Shown: positions 1 to 11,204 of the stretch, in pieces | Layout: each line of letters begins with the position of its first letter | Numbering within the stretch: the first letter of the stretch is position 1 | Source: JACKIC01 sp964392305 | GTDB lineage: Bacteria > Planctomycetota > UBA1135 > UBA2386 | NCBI GenBank assembly: GCA_964392305.1 | Contig: CAYMPV010000019.1 | Coordinates: 1 to 64,000 of the forward strand | DNA length: 64,000 bases | Direction: 5' to 3' | Translations under genes and position numbers: made by a program | Notes under the pieces: generated by a model | The model's input: the letters and a program-made list of their open reading frames with translations, nothing else | Databases searched by the model: none | Told to the model about the DNA's origin: nothing

Positions 1-605
<605 letters not shown>

Positions 606-713
606 TCGCCCCGCGGCTCACCTTCGCATACCAGTCAGCAATCACCTCTCGCAAACGGTCGTCACTCGCCGTGAACACGGCAGCGACGACGAGCAACCAC
701 AAGGCGGCGCACG

Positions 714-4928
<4,215 letters not shown>

Positions 4929-4980
4929 GCCGGACCGCACCGACCTCGAGTGCATTGCCGAACCCGCATTGTTTGGAACC

Positions 4981-4998
4981 CGACGGCGCCGACGGCGC
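4981..4998 (+). repeat. 9-bp tandem duplication in the rpoC-rpsL spacer
   Basis: Two exact adjacent copies of CGACGGCGC (4981-4989 and 4990-4998). It is one of several short tandem duplications in the noncoding parts of this ribosomal region. The sequence can also fold into a small GGCGCC/GGCGCC hairpin. No function can be assigned. Confidence 0.7.
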
Positions 4999-5041
4999 CG
5001 GTGGGTGGCCGGATTCCCTGCTCCGTTGTCCGCCGACGGGG

Positions 5042-5069
5042 TTGCATTCCCGACCCGATTCTCTATCCT
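5042..5069 (+). promoter_or_regulatory. candidate housekeeping promoter for rpsL-rpsG
   Basis: TTGCAT at 5042-5047 and TATCCT at 5064-5069 are separated by 16 bases, a sigma-70-like arrangement in otherwise very GC-rich sequence, 54 bases upstream of the rpsL start. It would let the ribosomal protein genes be transcribed independently of rpoBC. Weak consensus matches make this tentative. Confidence 0.3.
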
Positions 5070-5082
5070 CCCCACCCCTCAA

Positions 5083-5107
5083 TTTCCCGGACTGAGTTTC
5101 CGGACTG
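5083..5107 (+). repeat. imperfect tandem duplication just upstream of rpsL
   Basis: TTTCCCGGACTGAG (5083-5096) is followed immediately by TTTCCGGACTG (5097-5107), a near-exact second copy lacking one C. It lies between the candidate promoter and the rpsL start, so it would be in the 5' leader. Confidence 0.6.
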
Positions 5108-5123
5108 CGCAGACTAGGACAGT

Positions 5124-5498
5124 ATGCCGACCATCAACCAGCTGGTTCGCAAGGGCCGCAAGAAGATCAAGTACAAGAGCAAGTCGCCGATCCTCGACGC
5201 CTGCCCGCACAAGCGCGGCGTGTGTCTGCAGGTGAAGACGATGACGCCGAAGAAGCCGAACTCGGCCCTTCGCAAGATCGCGCGCGTGCGCCTCAGCAAC
5301 GGCAAGGAGACCACGGTCTACATTCCTGGCGAGGGGCACAACCTGCAGGAACACTCGATCGTGCTGATCCGCGGCGGCCGCGTTCGCGACCTTCCCGGTG
5401 TGCGATACCACGTGTTGCGCGGCTGTCTGGACGCCTCGGGCGTCGAGAGCCGTCGCCGCAGCCGCAGCAAGTACGGCGCGAAGCGCCCCAAGAAGTAG
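5124..5498 (+). CDS. rpsL: 30S ribosomal protein S12
   Basis: S12 of the small subunit decoding centre, 124 residues, full length. The conserved loop TPKKPNSAL is at residues 41-49 with K43 intact. The second streptomycin-relevant loop reads GGRVRDLPGVRYH, so residue 88 is Arg where most bacteria have Lys (codon CGC). In other species a K-to-R change at this position is a known streptomycin-resistance substitution. The C-terminus is the usual basic tail ending KRPKK. The gene lies 195 bases after rpoC and 97 bases before rpsG, in the normal str-operon order. Confidence 0.97.
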   Translation: MPTINQLVRKGRKKIKYKSKSPILDACPHKRGVCLQVKTMTPKKPNSALRKIARVRLSNGKETTVYIPGEGHNLQEHSIVLIRGGRVRDLPGVRYHVLRGCLDASGVESRRRSRSKYGAKRPKK

Positions 5499-5524
5499 CT
5501 CGCCACCCAGCCCTGTAGCTGTCC

Positions 5525-5559
5525 ACAGTCCCGTCGCAGTCGACAGTCCCGTCGCAGTC
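5525..5559 (+). repeat. 18-bp tandem duplication in the rpsL-rpsG spacer
   Basis: The 17-base sequence ACAGTCCCGTCGCAGTC occurs at 5525-5541 and again at 5543-5559, a period of 18. A degraded third start (ACCGTCC) follows. The spacer is otherwise featureless. Confidence 0.75.
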
Positions 5560-5595
5560 CACCGTCCGAACTGAATCCACCCGCCGAAGCCTCCG

Positions 5596-6069
5596 ATGCC
5601 TCGCTCCTACAAGTCCACTGAAGTCCACCTGAAGGGCGACCCCCGCTACAACAACAAGCTCGCCAGCAAGATCGTCAACAAGATCATGCTGCAGGGGAAG
5701 AAGACCACCGCGCAGCGGCTCTTCTACGACGCCATCGACACGGTCATCGGCAAGATCGAGAACGGCGACGCCGTCGAGGTCTTCACGAAGGCCATCGAGA
5801 ACATCAAGCCGCGCGTCGAAGTGCGCAGCAAGCGCGTCGGTGGTGCGACCTACCAGGTGCCGCGCGAAGTGAACAAGCGCCGCCAGCAGAGCCTGGCGAT
5901 CCGTTGGCTCGTCGACGCGGCCCGCGCCAAGCGCGGCAAGCCGATGGCCCGCTCGCTCGCCGAGGAACTCTTCGACGCCTTCAACAACCAGGGCGCCGCG
6001 GTCACCAAGAAGGAGAACGTGCACAAGATGGCCGAGGCGAACAGCGCCTACAGTCACTTCGCTTGGTAG
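5596..6069 (+). CDS. rpsG: 30S ribosomal protein S7
   Basis: S7, the primary 16S rRNA-binding protein that organises the head of the 30S subunit; 157 residues, normal for the family. Conserved segments include the N-terminal MPRS start, the KIMLQGKK block, IENIKPRVEVRSKRVGG and the RWLVDAAR helix. The protein ends HFAW. The last four codons plus the stop are part of a 19-base unit that is repeated three more times downstream. fusA and tuf do not follow; an intrinsic terminator ends the operon about 120 bases later. Confidence 0.97.
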   Translation: MPRSYKSTEVHLKGDPRYNNKLASKIVNKIMLQGKKTTAQRLFYDAIDTVIGKIENGDAVEVFTKAIENIKPRVEVRSKRVGGATYQVPREVNKRRQQSLAIRWLVDAARAKRGKPMARSLAEELFDAFNNQGAAVTKKENVHKMAEANSAYSHFAW

Positions 6070-6130
6070 TTGGCACTTCGCTTGGTAGTTGGCACTTCGC
6101 CTGGTAGTTGGCACTTCGCCCGGTAGTTGG
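6055..6130 (+). repeat. four tandem 19-bp repeats, the first containing the rpsG stop codon
   Basis: Units at 6055-6073, 6074-6092, 6093-6111 and 6112-6130 follow the pattern CACTTCGCYYGGTAGTTGG. Unit 1 encodes the last residues HFAW and the TAG stop of rpsG; the other three lie after it and differ only at two pyrimidine positions. A period of 19 shifts the frame each time. The likely origin is slippage duplication from the gene end outward. Confidence 0.95.
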
Positions 6131-6186
6131 TAGCTGCGTCGGATAGCCGGCGCCCGGCCAGCTGAAGCACCCGGTTGGTGCAGCCG

Positions 6187-6217
6187 AAACCCCGCTCCGA
6201 GCGGGGTTTCTTCGTTT
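6187..6217 (+). terminator. intrinsic terminator of the rpoBC-rpsLG transcript
   Basis: A perfect 10-bp stem (AAACCCCGCT at 6187-6196 pairing with AGCGGGGTTT at 6200-6209) with a three-base CCG loop is followed by a T-rich run CTTCGTTT. This is a textbook Rho-independent terminator on the plus strand, placed after rpsG and its repeats. Confidence 0.85.
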
Positions 6218-6239
6218 CCGGGCGCCAGCCGGCGCGGCC

Positions 6240-6263
6240 GGGGAATAGAAGGGGGAATAGAAA
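6240..6263 (+). repeat. 12-bp tandem duplication between terminator and PDZ gene
   Basis: GGGGAATAGAAG (6240-6251) is followed by GGGGAATAGAAA (6252-6263). The A/T content is higher than the surroundings. The remaining sequence up to 6360 shows no clear promoter. Confidence 0.65.
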
Positions 6264-6359
6264 GCCGGCAGGCGAGGTCCGATGCGGCGCGAAAGTACGC
6301 GCCCGCGACGTTTTGTGGCGCTGCGCCTTCTTGAACCCTGGTCTAGACTCGGTCCACCG

Positions 6360-7613
6360 ATGAAGTTGCCCATTCCGACGCTGCTCTACCTCTGCGCCGC
6401 CGGTCTGTTCGGTTACGCCGGCTTGACGGTCTACGAGATGCTGCCGCTGCTCGACAACAAGACCAACCAGGACGCCACGTCGAAGGGCCAGAAGGACGGG
6501 CTCGACCGGCTCGGCAAGGGCAAGGGGCAGGGACCGGTGACGGTCGATTGGCAATACACCGATCGCACCGCGCCGTGGTGGGCGCAGTTCAAGGCGCCGA
6601 ACTACATCGGCAAGCTGCCCGAGGTGCCCGTTGACCCGAAGGAAGTGGAAAGCAAGGCCGCGGAGCGAGTGGTCGACGTCCGCCCCCTCGAGCAGATCAT
6701 CGAACTCGTTTCCCTGGTCTACGACGGCAACAAGCAGGGCAGGGGTGGCAACTCCCACGTGATCGTGCGCTACAAGCCCGAGGCCAACGTGCAGCCGCCC
6801 GAGTGGTATCTGCGCGAGAACGCGCTCGATGGCGCGGGTGGCCCGGCGACCGCGATGGTGCGAGGTGATGTCACCCCACCGCGCGGTGGTAGCCGTCCCA
6901 CCCAGCAGCCTCGCCCTGCGGCGCCGATGCCGACCTCGATGGTCGGTCGCGAGATCCTGCAGAAGGTCTGGATCGACGGCGGCGCCGACGAGAAGCGCGG
7001 CGCGACGCTCTGGGGCGAGTTCGACAACATCAAGCTGGTGCGGGTCGCCCCCGACGCGCAGTCGGCGTTCTTCGTGCGCACCCCGCCGCCACCCAAGGAA
7101 GGTGAGCCCGCGGTCGAAGCCAAGGAGGAGGAACTGATCAAGACCAGCGCCGCGATCAGCCAGGACCTGCTGCGTGAGTTGCGGTTGCTGCAGGGGCGTT
7201 CGCCGACCGAAGGCGGCCAAGGTCGCGATCTGACCGCCGGGCCGCAGAACACCTGGATCGAGAGTGACACGACCACGCAGGTCGGCAACCGCTGGAACAT
7301 CGGCCGCAAGGACGAGCAGCGTTTCGCCGACCCCGACGAACTGCTCTCGCAGATCCACGTCGACACCTACACCAGCACAGTCAGCGACACGCGCGGCTTG
7401 GTGGTGCGCGGCATCGATCCGCAGATCGCATCCAACTTCGGCATCGCGCGGCAGGACGTGCTGCTCGAGATCAACGCTCGCAAGGTGCAGACGCAAGCGC
7501 AGGCGATGCAGTTCGTGAAGGGTGAATACAACAAGGGTGTGCGCACCTACGTCACGCAGTGGCTGTCGAACGGCCAGATCGTCGAGCGCATCTACCAGGC
7601 GCCCGACAAGTAG
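6360..7613 (+). CDS. membrane-anchored PDZ-domain protein, GspC-like
   Basis: 417 residues. The N-terminus has one hydrophobic segment (about residues 5-27) after a short basic start, predicting an inner-membrane anchor with the bulk outside the cytoplasm. The middle is low-complexity and proline-rich. The last 80 residues form a PDZ-like fold: a GLVVRGIDP strand, VLLEINARKV, then a helix and QWLSNGQIVERIY. A short N-terminal anchor with a C-terminal PDZ domain is the plan of type II secretion GspC, so a role at a pilus or secretion machine is possible, but the pilus genes lie more than 18 kb away. I chose the ATG at 6360 because it puts the hydrophobic segment at the N-terminus; an in-frame start at 6282 would add 26 Arg-rich residues. 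Confidence 0.65.
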   Translation: MKLPIPTLLYLCAAGLFGYAGLTVYEMLPLLDNKTNQDATSKGQKDGLDRLGKGKGQGPVTVDWQYTDRTAPWWAQFKAPNYIGKLPEVPVDPKEVESKAAERVVDVRPLEQIIELVSLVYDGNKQGRGGNSHVIVRYKPEANVQPPEWYLRENALDGAGGPATAMVRGDVTPPRGGSRPTQQPRPAAPMPTSMVGREILQKVWIDGGADEKRGATLWGEFDNIKLVRVAPDAQSAFFVRTPPPPKEGEPAVEAKEEELIKTSAAISQDLLRELRLLQGRSPTEGGQGRDLTAGPQNTWIESDTTTQVGNRWNIGRKDEQRFADPDELLSQIHVDTYTSTVSDTRGLVVRGIDPQIASNFGIARQDVLLEINARKVQTQAQAMQFVKGEYNKGVRTYVTQWLSNGQIVERIYQAPDK

Positions 7614-7624
7614 CAGGCGCCTGA

Positions 7625-8356
7625 ATGACTGGCCGCCTGCTGACGGTCGACGCGGGCAACTCCACGCTCGACCTCATGCTGCACCCGCAGGGCGCGCGCC
7701 GGCGGTTCGAGGTCGCGGGTGATGCCGGCCTGCCGGCGTTCGTCGACCAGCACCCGATCGACGTGTGCGTCGCGGTGAGCGTGCGCGAGGGTGCGCTCGA
7801 ACGGCTGCTGCCCGCGTTGCGCGCCCGCGGGGTTCATTGCCTGGTCGTCGGTCAGGAACTCACCTGCCCGTTGCCGCTGGACTACGCGACGCCGCAGACG
7901 CTCGGCGCCGATCGTTGGCTCGGCGCGCTGGCTGCGCACCGTCGCTTTGGCCGCGCAGTGGTGGTGGACTGCGGTTCGGCGACGACCGTCAACCTCGTCG
8001 AAGACGACGGCACGTTCCGCGGCGGGCCGATCGCGCCTGGCCTGCCGGCGTTCGTCGCTGGCATGGCGACGGTGACTCCGGCACTGCCCGCGCCGCAACT
8101 CGACGCCGAACCGGCGATGCCACCGCGCAGCTCGCAGGCGGCCGTCGACGCTGGCGTGTTGCTCGGCTACTGCGGACTGGTCGAGAGGCTCGTCGCCGAC
8201 CTGCTGCGAGCGGCGCGCGGCCCGGCGACGGTCGTGTTCACCGGCGGTCGCGCCGAACTCGCGGCGCGGCATTCGCGACTGCGCGCCGAGATCGCGCCCG
8301 ATCTCGTGCACCAGGGACTGCGCATCCTCGCCGAGGCATCGCCGTGCGGCGATTGA
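7625..8356 (+). CDS. coaX: type III pantothenate kinase
   Basis: Catalyses ATP-dependent phosphorylation of pantothenate, the first step of coenzyme A synthesis. 243 residues, typical of CoaX. Family motifs visible: an N-terminal DAGNST phosphate loop (DxGNT type), GADRWLG, the DCGSATTVNLV strand (DxGTATT type), GGPIAPG and a late FTGGRAEL block. These define the ASKHA-fold type III enzyme rather than CoaA. It lies 11 bases after the PDZ gene, and its last 13 bases overlap the start of the MnmE-like GTPase gene, implying co-translation. Confidence 0.9.
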   Translation: MTGRLLTVDAGNSTLDLMLHPQGARRRFEVAGDAGLPAFVDQHPIDVCVAVSVREGALERLLPALRARGVHCLVVGQELTCPLPLDYATPQTLGADRWLGALAAHRRFGRAVVVDCGSATTVNLVEDDGTFRGGPIAPGLPAFVAGMATVTPALPAPQLDAEPAMPPRSSQAAVDAGVLLGYCGLVERLVADLLRAARGPATVVFTGGRAELAARHSRLRAEIAPDLVHQGLRILAEASPCGD

Positions 8357-9393
8357 CGCCAGCCGGCATCGCCGGCGTCGCCTGCGTCTTGGCCGAGCCG
8401 TCGGAACGGGCCGCGCTGGCCGCATGCTTGCGCACCATCGGCGACCGGCCGCTGACGTTGATTCCGGGCGGAGCGCCGCGGCGCGCCCGGCTGCACCTGG
8501 GCGGCCAGGCGGTCGACGACGTGTTGGTCGTCGATCGCGGCGCGGCCGGTGTTGAACTGCACCTGCACGGTTCGCCGGCGGTGCTCGAACTGCTCACCGA
8601 AGCGTTCGGGTTCGTCGCCGGCCCGGCGCCGTCGCCGGCGCAGCGGCTGCTGCAGCAGGCGATCGGGGTCGAGCAGCTCGACCTCGCGCTCGAACAGCTC
8701 GGTTTGGACTTCGATTCACACCTGACCGGCCTGCGGCAGCAACCCGCGGCGATCCGCGCGGTCGAGGTCGCGGCGACGATCGACCGCTCGCGCGTGGCTC
8801 TGGCCCTGGCGACACCGCGGCGCGTGGTCCTGGTCGGCGCGCAGAACGCGGGCAAGTCGTCGTTGTTCAACCGGCTGCTGTTCCGCGAACGCGCGCTCAC
8901 CGGCGACGTGCCGGGCCTGACGCGGGATCCGATCGCCGAAGTTACCACGCTGACGGGCTATCCTTACGAACTGATCGACACCGCGGGCATGGGGGAGTTC
9001 CGCGACGAGCTCGAAGCGCGCGCGTTCGCAGCGGGCCAGCGGCAGCGCGACGGTGGTCTGGTGCTGTTGGTGATCGATGGCCAGCGCGGCCCGGGCCCCG
9101 GCGATCGCGCCTTGGTCGCGGCGAGTCGCGAGCCGGTGCTGTTGCTGATCAACAAGTGCGACCTGCCGGCGAAACCGTGGCGCCTGGACCTGCCGCCGGG
9201 CTCGCCCGAGCCGCATCGTGTCTCGGCAACGACCGAACCTGCCGCGCAGCTGCGCGCGCGCATCGGTGGCGCCTTGCGGGCGATTCGTGCTCTGCCTGCA
9301 CCCGGACCCGTCGGCGGCCCGGCGGCGCTCGACGAGACCCAGTGGCACGCGCTGCTGGATCTCGCCGAAGGCGCCGTCGCGCCTCGGTTGTAG
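8344..9393 (+). CDS. shortened MnmE/TrmE-like GTPase
   Basis: 349 residues from a GTG that overlaps the end of coaX; family MnmE proteins are about 450. The N-terminus (RLTPAGIAGVACVL) and the ELHLHGSPAV segment match the folate-binding TrmE N-domain. The G domain is intact: P-loop GAQNAGKSS at residues 165-173, TRDP switch, DTAG at 212-215 and NKCD at 270-273. The C-terminal Cys-(Ile/Phe)-Gly-Lys motif needed for tRNA wobble-uridine modification is missing; the protein ends LAEGAVAPRL with no cysteine nearby, and the helical domain is reduced. It is therefore probably not a normal MnmE and may be a paralogue with another role. It is followed by pyrB after 32 bases. Confidence 0.75.
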   Translation: MRRLTPAGIAGVACVLAEPSERAALAACLRTIGDRPLTLIPGGAPRRARLHLGGQAVDDVLVVDRGAAGVELHLHGSPAVLELLTEAFGFVAGPAPSPAQRLLQQAIGVEQLDLALEQLGLDFDSHLTGLRQQPAAIRAVEVAATIDRSRVALALATPRRVVLVGAQNAGKSSLFNRLLFRERALTGDVPGLTRDPIAEVTTLTGYPYELIDTAGMGEFRDELEARAFAAGQRQRDGGLVLLVIDGQRGPGPGDRALVAASREPVLLLINKCDLPAKPWRLDLPPGSPEPHRVSATTEPAAQLRARIGGALRAIRALPAPGPVGGPAALDETQWHALLDLAEGAVAPRL

Positions 9394-9425
9394 CGCGGCC
9401 GGCGCGCCTGCATGATGCCACCCTC

Positions 9426-10772
9426 GTGGGTGATCCAAGCAAGCGCGACCTCGTCTCGATCGAAGATCTCAGCACCGAGGAGATCCTCGAACTGTTCCAG
9501 CACGCTGACGAGTTCCGGGCCAACCTCAGCGATTGGTCCGACGTCTGCCGCGGCGCGATCATGGCGACGCTGTTCTTCGAGCCCAGCACACGCACGCGGC
9601 TGTCGTTCGAGTCGGCGATGCTGCGTCTGGGCGGTGGCGTGATCAGCGCCGCCGACAAGGACAGTACCAGCCGCGCCAAGGGCGAATCGCTGGCCGACAC
9701 CGTGCGCGTGGTCGGGGGCAGCTACGCCGACATCCTGGTGGTGCGCCATCCCGAGGACGGCGCGGCGCGCGTCGCGGCTCGGTATGCGCGGGTGCCCGTG
9801 ATCAACGGCGGTGACGGCGCGCACGAGCATCCGACGCAGACCCTGTGCGATCTCTACACGCTGTGGAAGGAGAAAGGGCGCCTGGAGGGGCTCGAGGTCG
9901 TGCTGTGCGGTGATCTGCGTTACTCACGCACGATCCACTCGTTCTGCTACGCGCTGGCGCGGTTCGGAGCCAACATCGTGACCATGCCGTACGCGGGCTT
10001 CGAACTGCCCGACTACGTGCTGCACCGGCTGACGCGCGACTACGGGGTGCAGACCGTCGCGGCCTCGGTCGCCGACCTGCCGGGCCTGGCCGGCAGCAGC
10101 AACGCGGCTGCCTACCTGACCGCGAGCAAGCCGCACCAGCTGGCGTTGTTCACGAGCCTGACGCGCTTCGAAGTCAACCGCATCGACGCGATCTACATGA
10201 CCCGCGCGCAGCGCGAGCGCCACACGGGTGAGGAGACGGCCAACTACCCGCGCCTTGGGCGCAACACCCTGGGGGTCGAGGCGGCGCGCGACGCCCGCGT
10301 CATGCATCCGCTGCCGCGCGTCGACGAGATCGACTACGACGTCGACGACGATCCGCGCTCGATCTACTTCCGGCAGGCCGAGCTCGGCGTGCCGATGCGC
10401 ATGGCGCTGATGGCCTTCCTGTTGGGCAAGATCCAGCTGCGGGCGCGGCCGCCTGCGGCCAACTCGGTCGAACCCGGCATCGCCGGGGGCGCCGGGCTGC
10501 GTTGCCGCAACGAGCGGTGCATCACCAACAACGAGGGCGTGCGGTATCTGCAGCGGGACTTCCGCCTGCGCGCCGAGGAATCGCCGCCGATGCTGGCCTG
10601 TGCGTACTGTGAGCGCGAGATCGAAGCGCGCTTCGTGGCGCAGGAAGACACGCGGTTGTTCCACCCACACGGGGCGCCGGCGGTGCAGACGATCGAGGTC
10701 GGTAAACGGATCTACTTCGAGTCCGAAGCCCAGGCGCTGGCGGCCGGGTTCCAGCCAGCGGCCCAGGCCTGA
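9426..10772 (+). CDS. pyrB: aspartate carbamoyltransferase with fused PyrI-type zinc domain
   Basis: Condenses carbamoyl phosphate with aspartate in pyrimidine synthesis. Residues 1 to about 335 are a complete catalytic chain: EPSTRTR (STRTR at 54-58), SRAKGES with the mobile-loop lysine, HPTQTLCDLY, the TRAQRER block and HPLPRVDEI. Residues after about 350 form a zinc finger like that of the regulatory chain PyrI: C360-x4-C365, then C392-x2-C395, with the CITNN context. The allosteric nucleotide-binding domain of PyrI is absent. The last 35 residues (GKRIYFESEAQALAAGF) are an extra small module I cannot name. Total 448 residues against about 310 for PyrB. Catalytic-zinc fusions are known, for example in Thermotoga. 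The GTG start at 9426 gives the natural N-terminus. Confidence 0.9.
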   Translation: MGDPSKRDLVSIEDLSTEEILELFQHADEFRANLSDWSDVCRGAIMATLFFEPSTRTRLSFESAMLRLGGGVISAADKDSTSRAKGESLADTVRVVGGSYADILVVRHPEDGAARVAARYARVPVINGGDGAHEHPTQTLCDLYTLWKEKGRLEGLEVVLCGDLRYSRTIHSFCYALARFGANIVTMPYAGFELPDYVLHRLTRDYGVQTVAASVADLPGLAGSSNAAAYLTASKPHQLALFTSLTRFEVNRIDAIYMTRAQRERHTGEETANYPRLGRNTLGVEAARDARVMHPLPRVDEIDYDVDDDPRSIYFRQAELGVPMRMALMAFLLGKIQLRARPPAANSVEPGIAGGAGLRCRNERCITNNEGVRYLQRDFRLRAEESPPMLACAYCEREIEARFVAQEDTRLFHPHGAPAVQTIEVGKRIYFESEAQALAAGFQPAAQA

Positions 10773-11204
10773 GTTGCCACGATTGGCGCATCTCCCTTTC
10801 TCGTCGTGCGATATCGCACCGCAAGGCCGCGCAACGTCGGCCGCATGGTCGCTTCCCCACCGCGATCATGTGCCTGTAACCTCGTTGCCGAGAGAGTCTT
10901 GTGCCCTCTTGCCCTGCGGGGGGGTGACGGCATGATGTTTGATGCTTCGCCCTCCAGTCCCCCCTCCATGGGGAGTCGAGTCGTCTGCCCTGACGCCTCG
11001 CCCCGTGTTTCGATGTACGTTTCGCTGGTCCCTCTCGCTGCAACCGCCGCCGCCGCCGCCATTCCCGGTGCGCGTTGGTCACCGTTGCATCCCGAGGCCC
11101 GCAGCATGACCGCTCCGTCGTGCGTCGTTGCGCACCGCTCCGGATCCTGTCGATCCGCGGTGGTGGGTCGCGCCGCCAACGAACTTCAGCCCTAGTCGAG
11201 GATC
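10773..11204 (+). other. 432-bp intergenic region, pyrB to lipoprotein A1
   Basis: No convincing gene is seen. It holds a perfect 14-bp palindrome near its left end (10806-10819), a short GCC trinucleotide run near 11044-11060 and a possible ribosome-binding site (GAGG) just before 11205. An open frame at 10806-11195 has no recognisable features and is probably chance in this GC-rich DNA. Confidence 0.5.
10806..10819. promoter_or_regulatory. perfect 14-bp palindrome, candidate operator
   Basis: GTGCGATATCGCAC is exactly self-complementary. It lies 34 bases after the pyrB stop and about 390 bases before the next gene. No T-tract follows, so it looks more like a protein-binding dyad than a terminator. 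Confidence 0.4.

Noticed and set aside
11044..11060. GCC trinucleotide run
   Set aside because: Short, and expected in DNA of this base composition.
10806..11195. 129-codon frame between pyrB and A1
   Set aside because: No homology features, no ribosome-binding site and chance-like composition; treated as intergenic.
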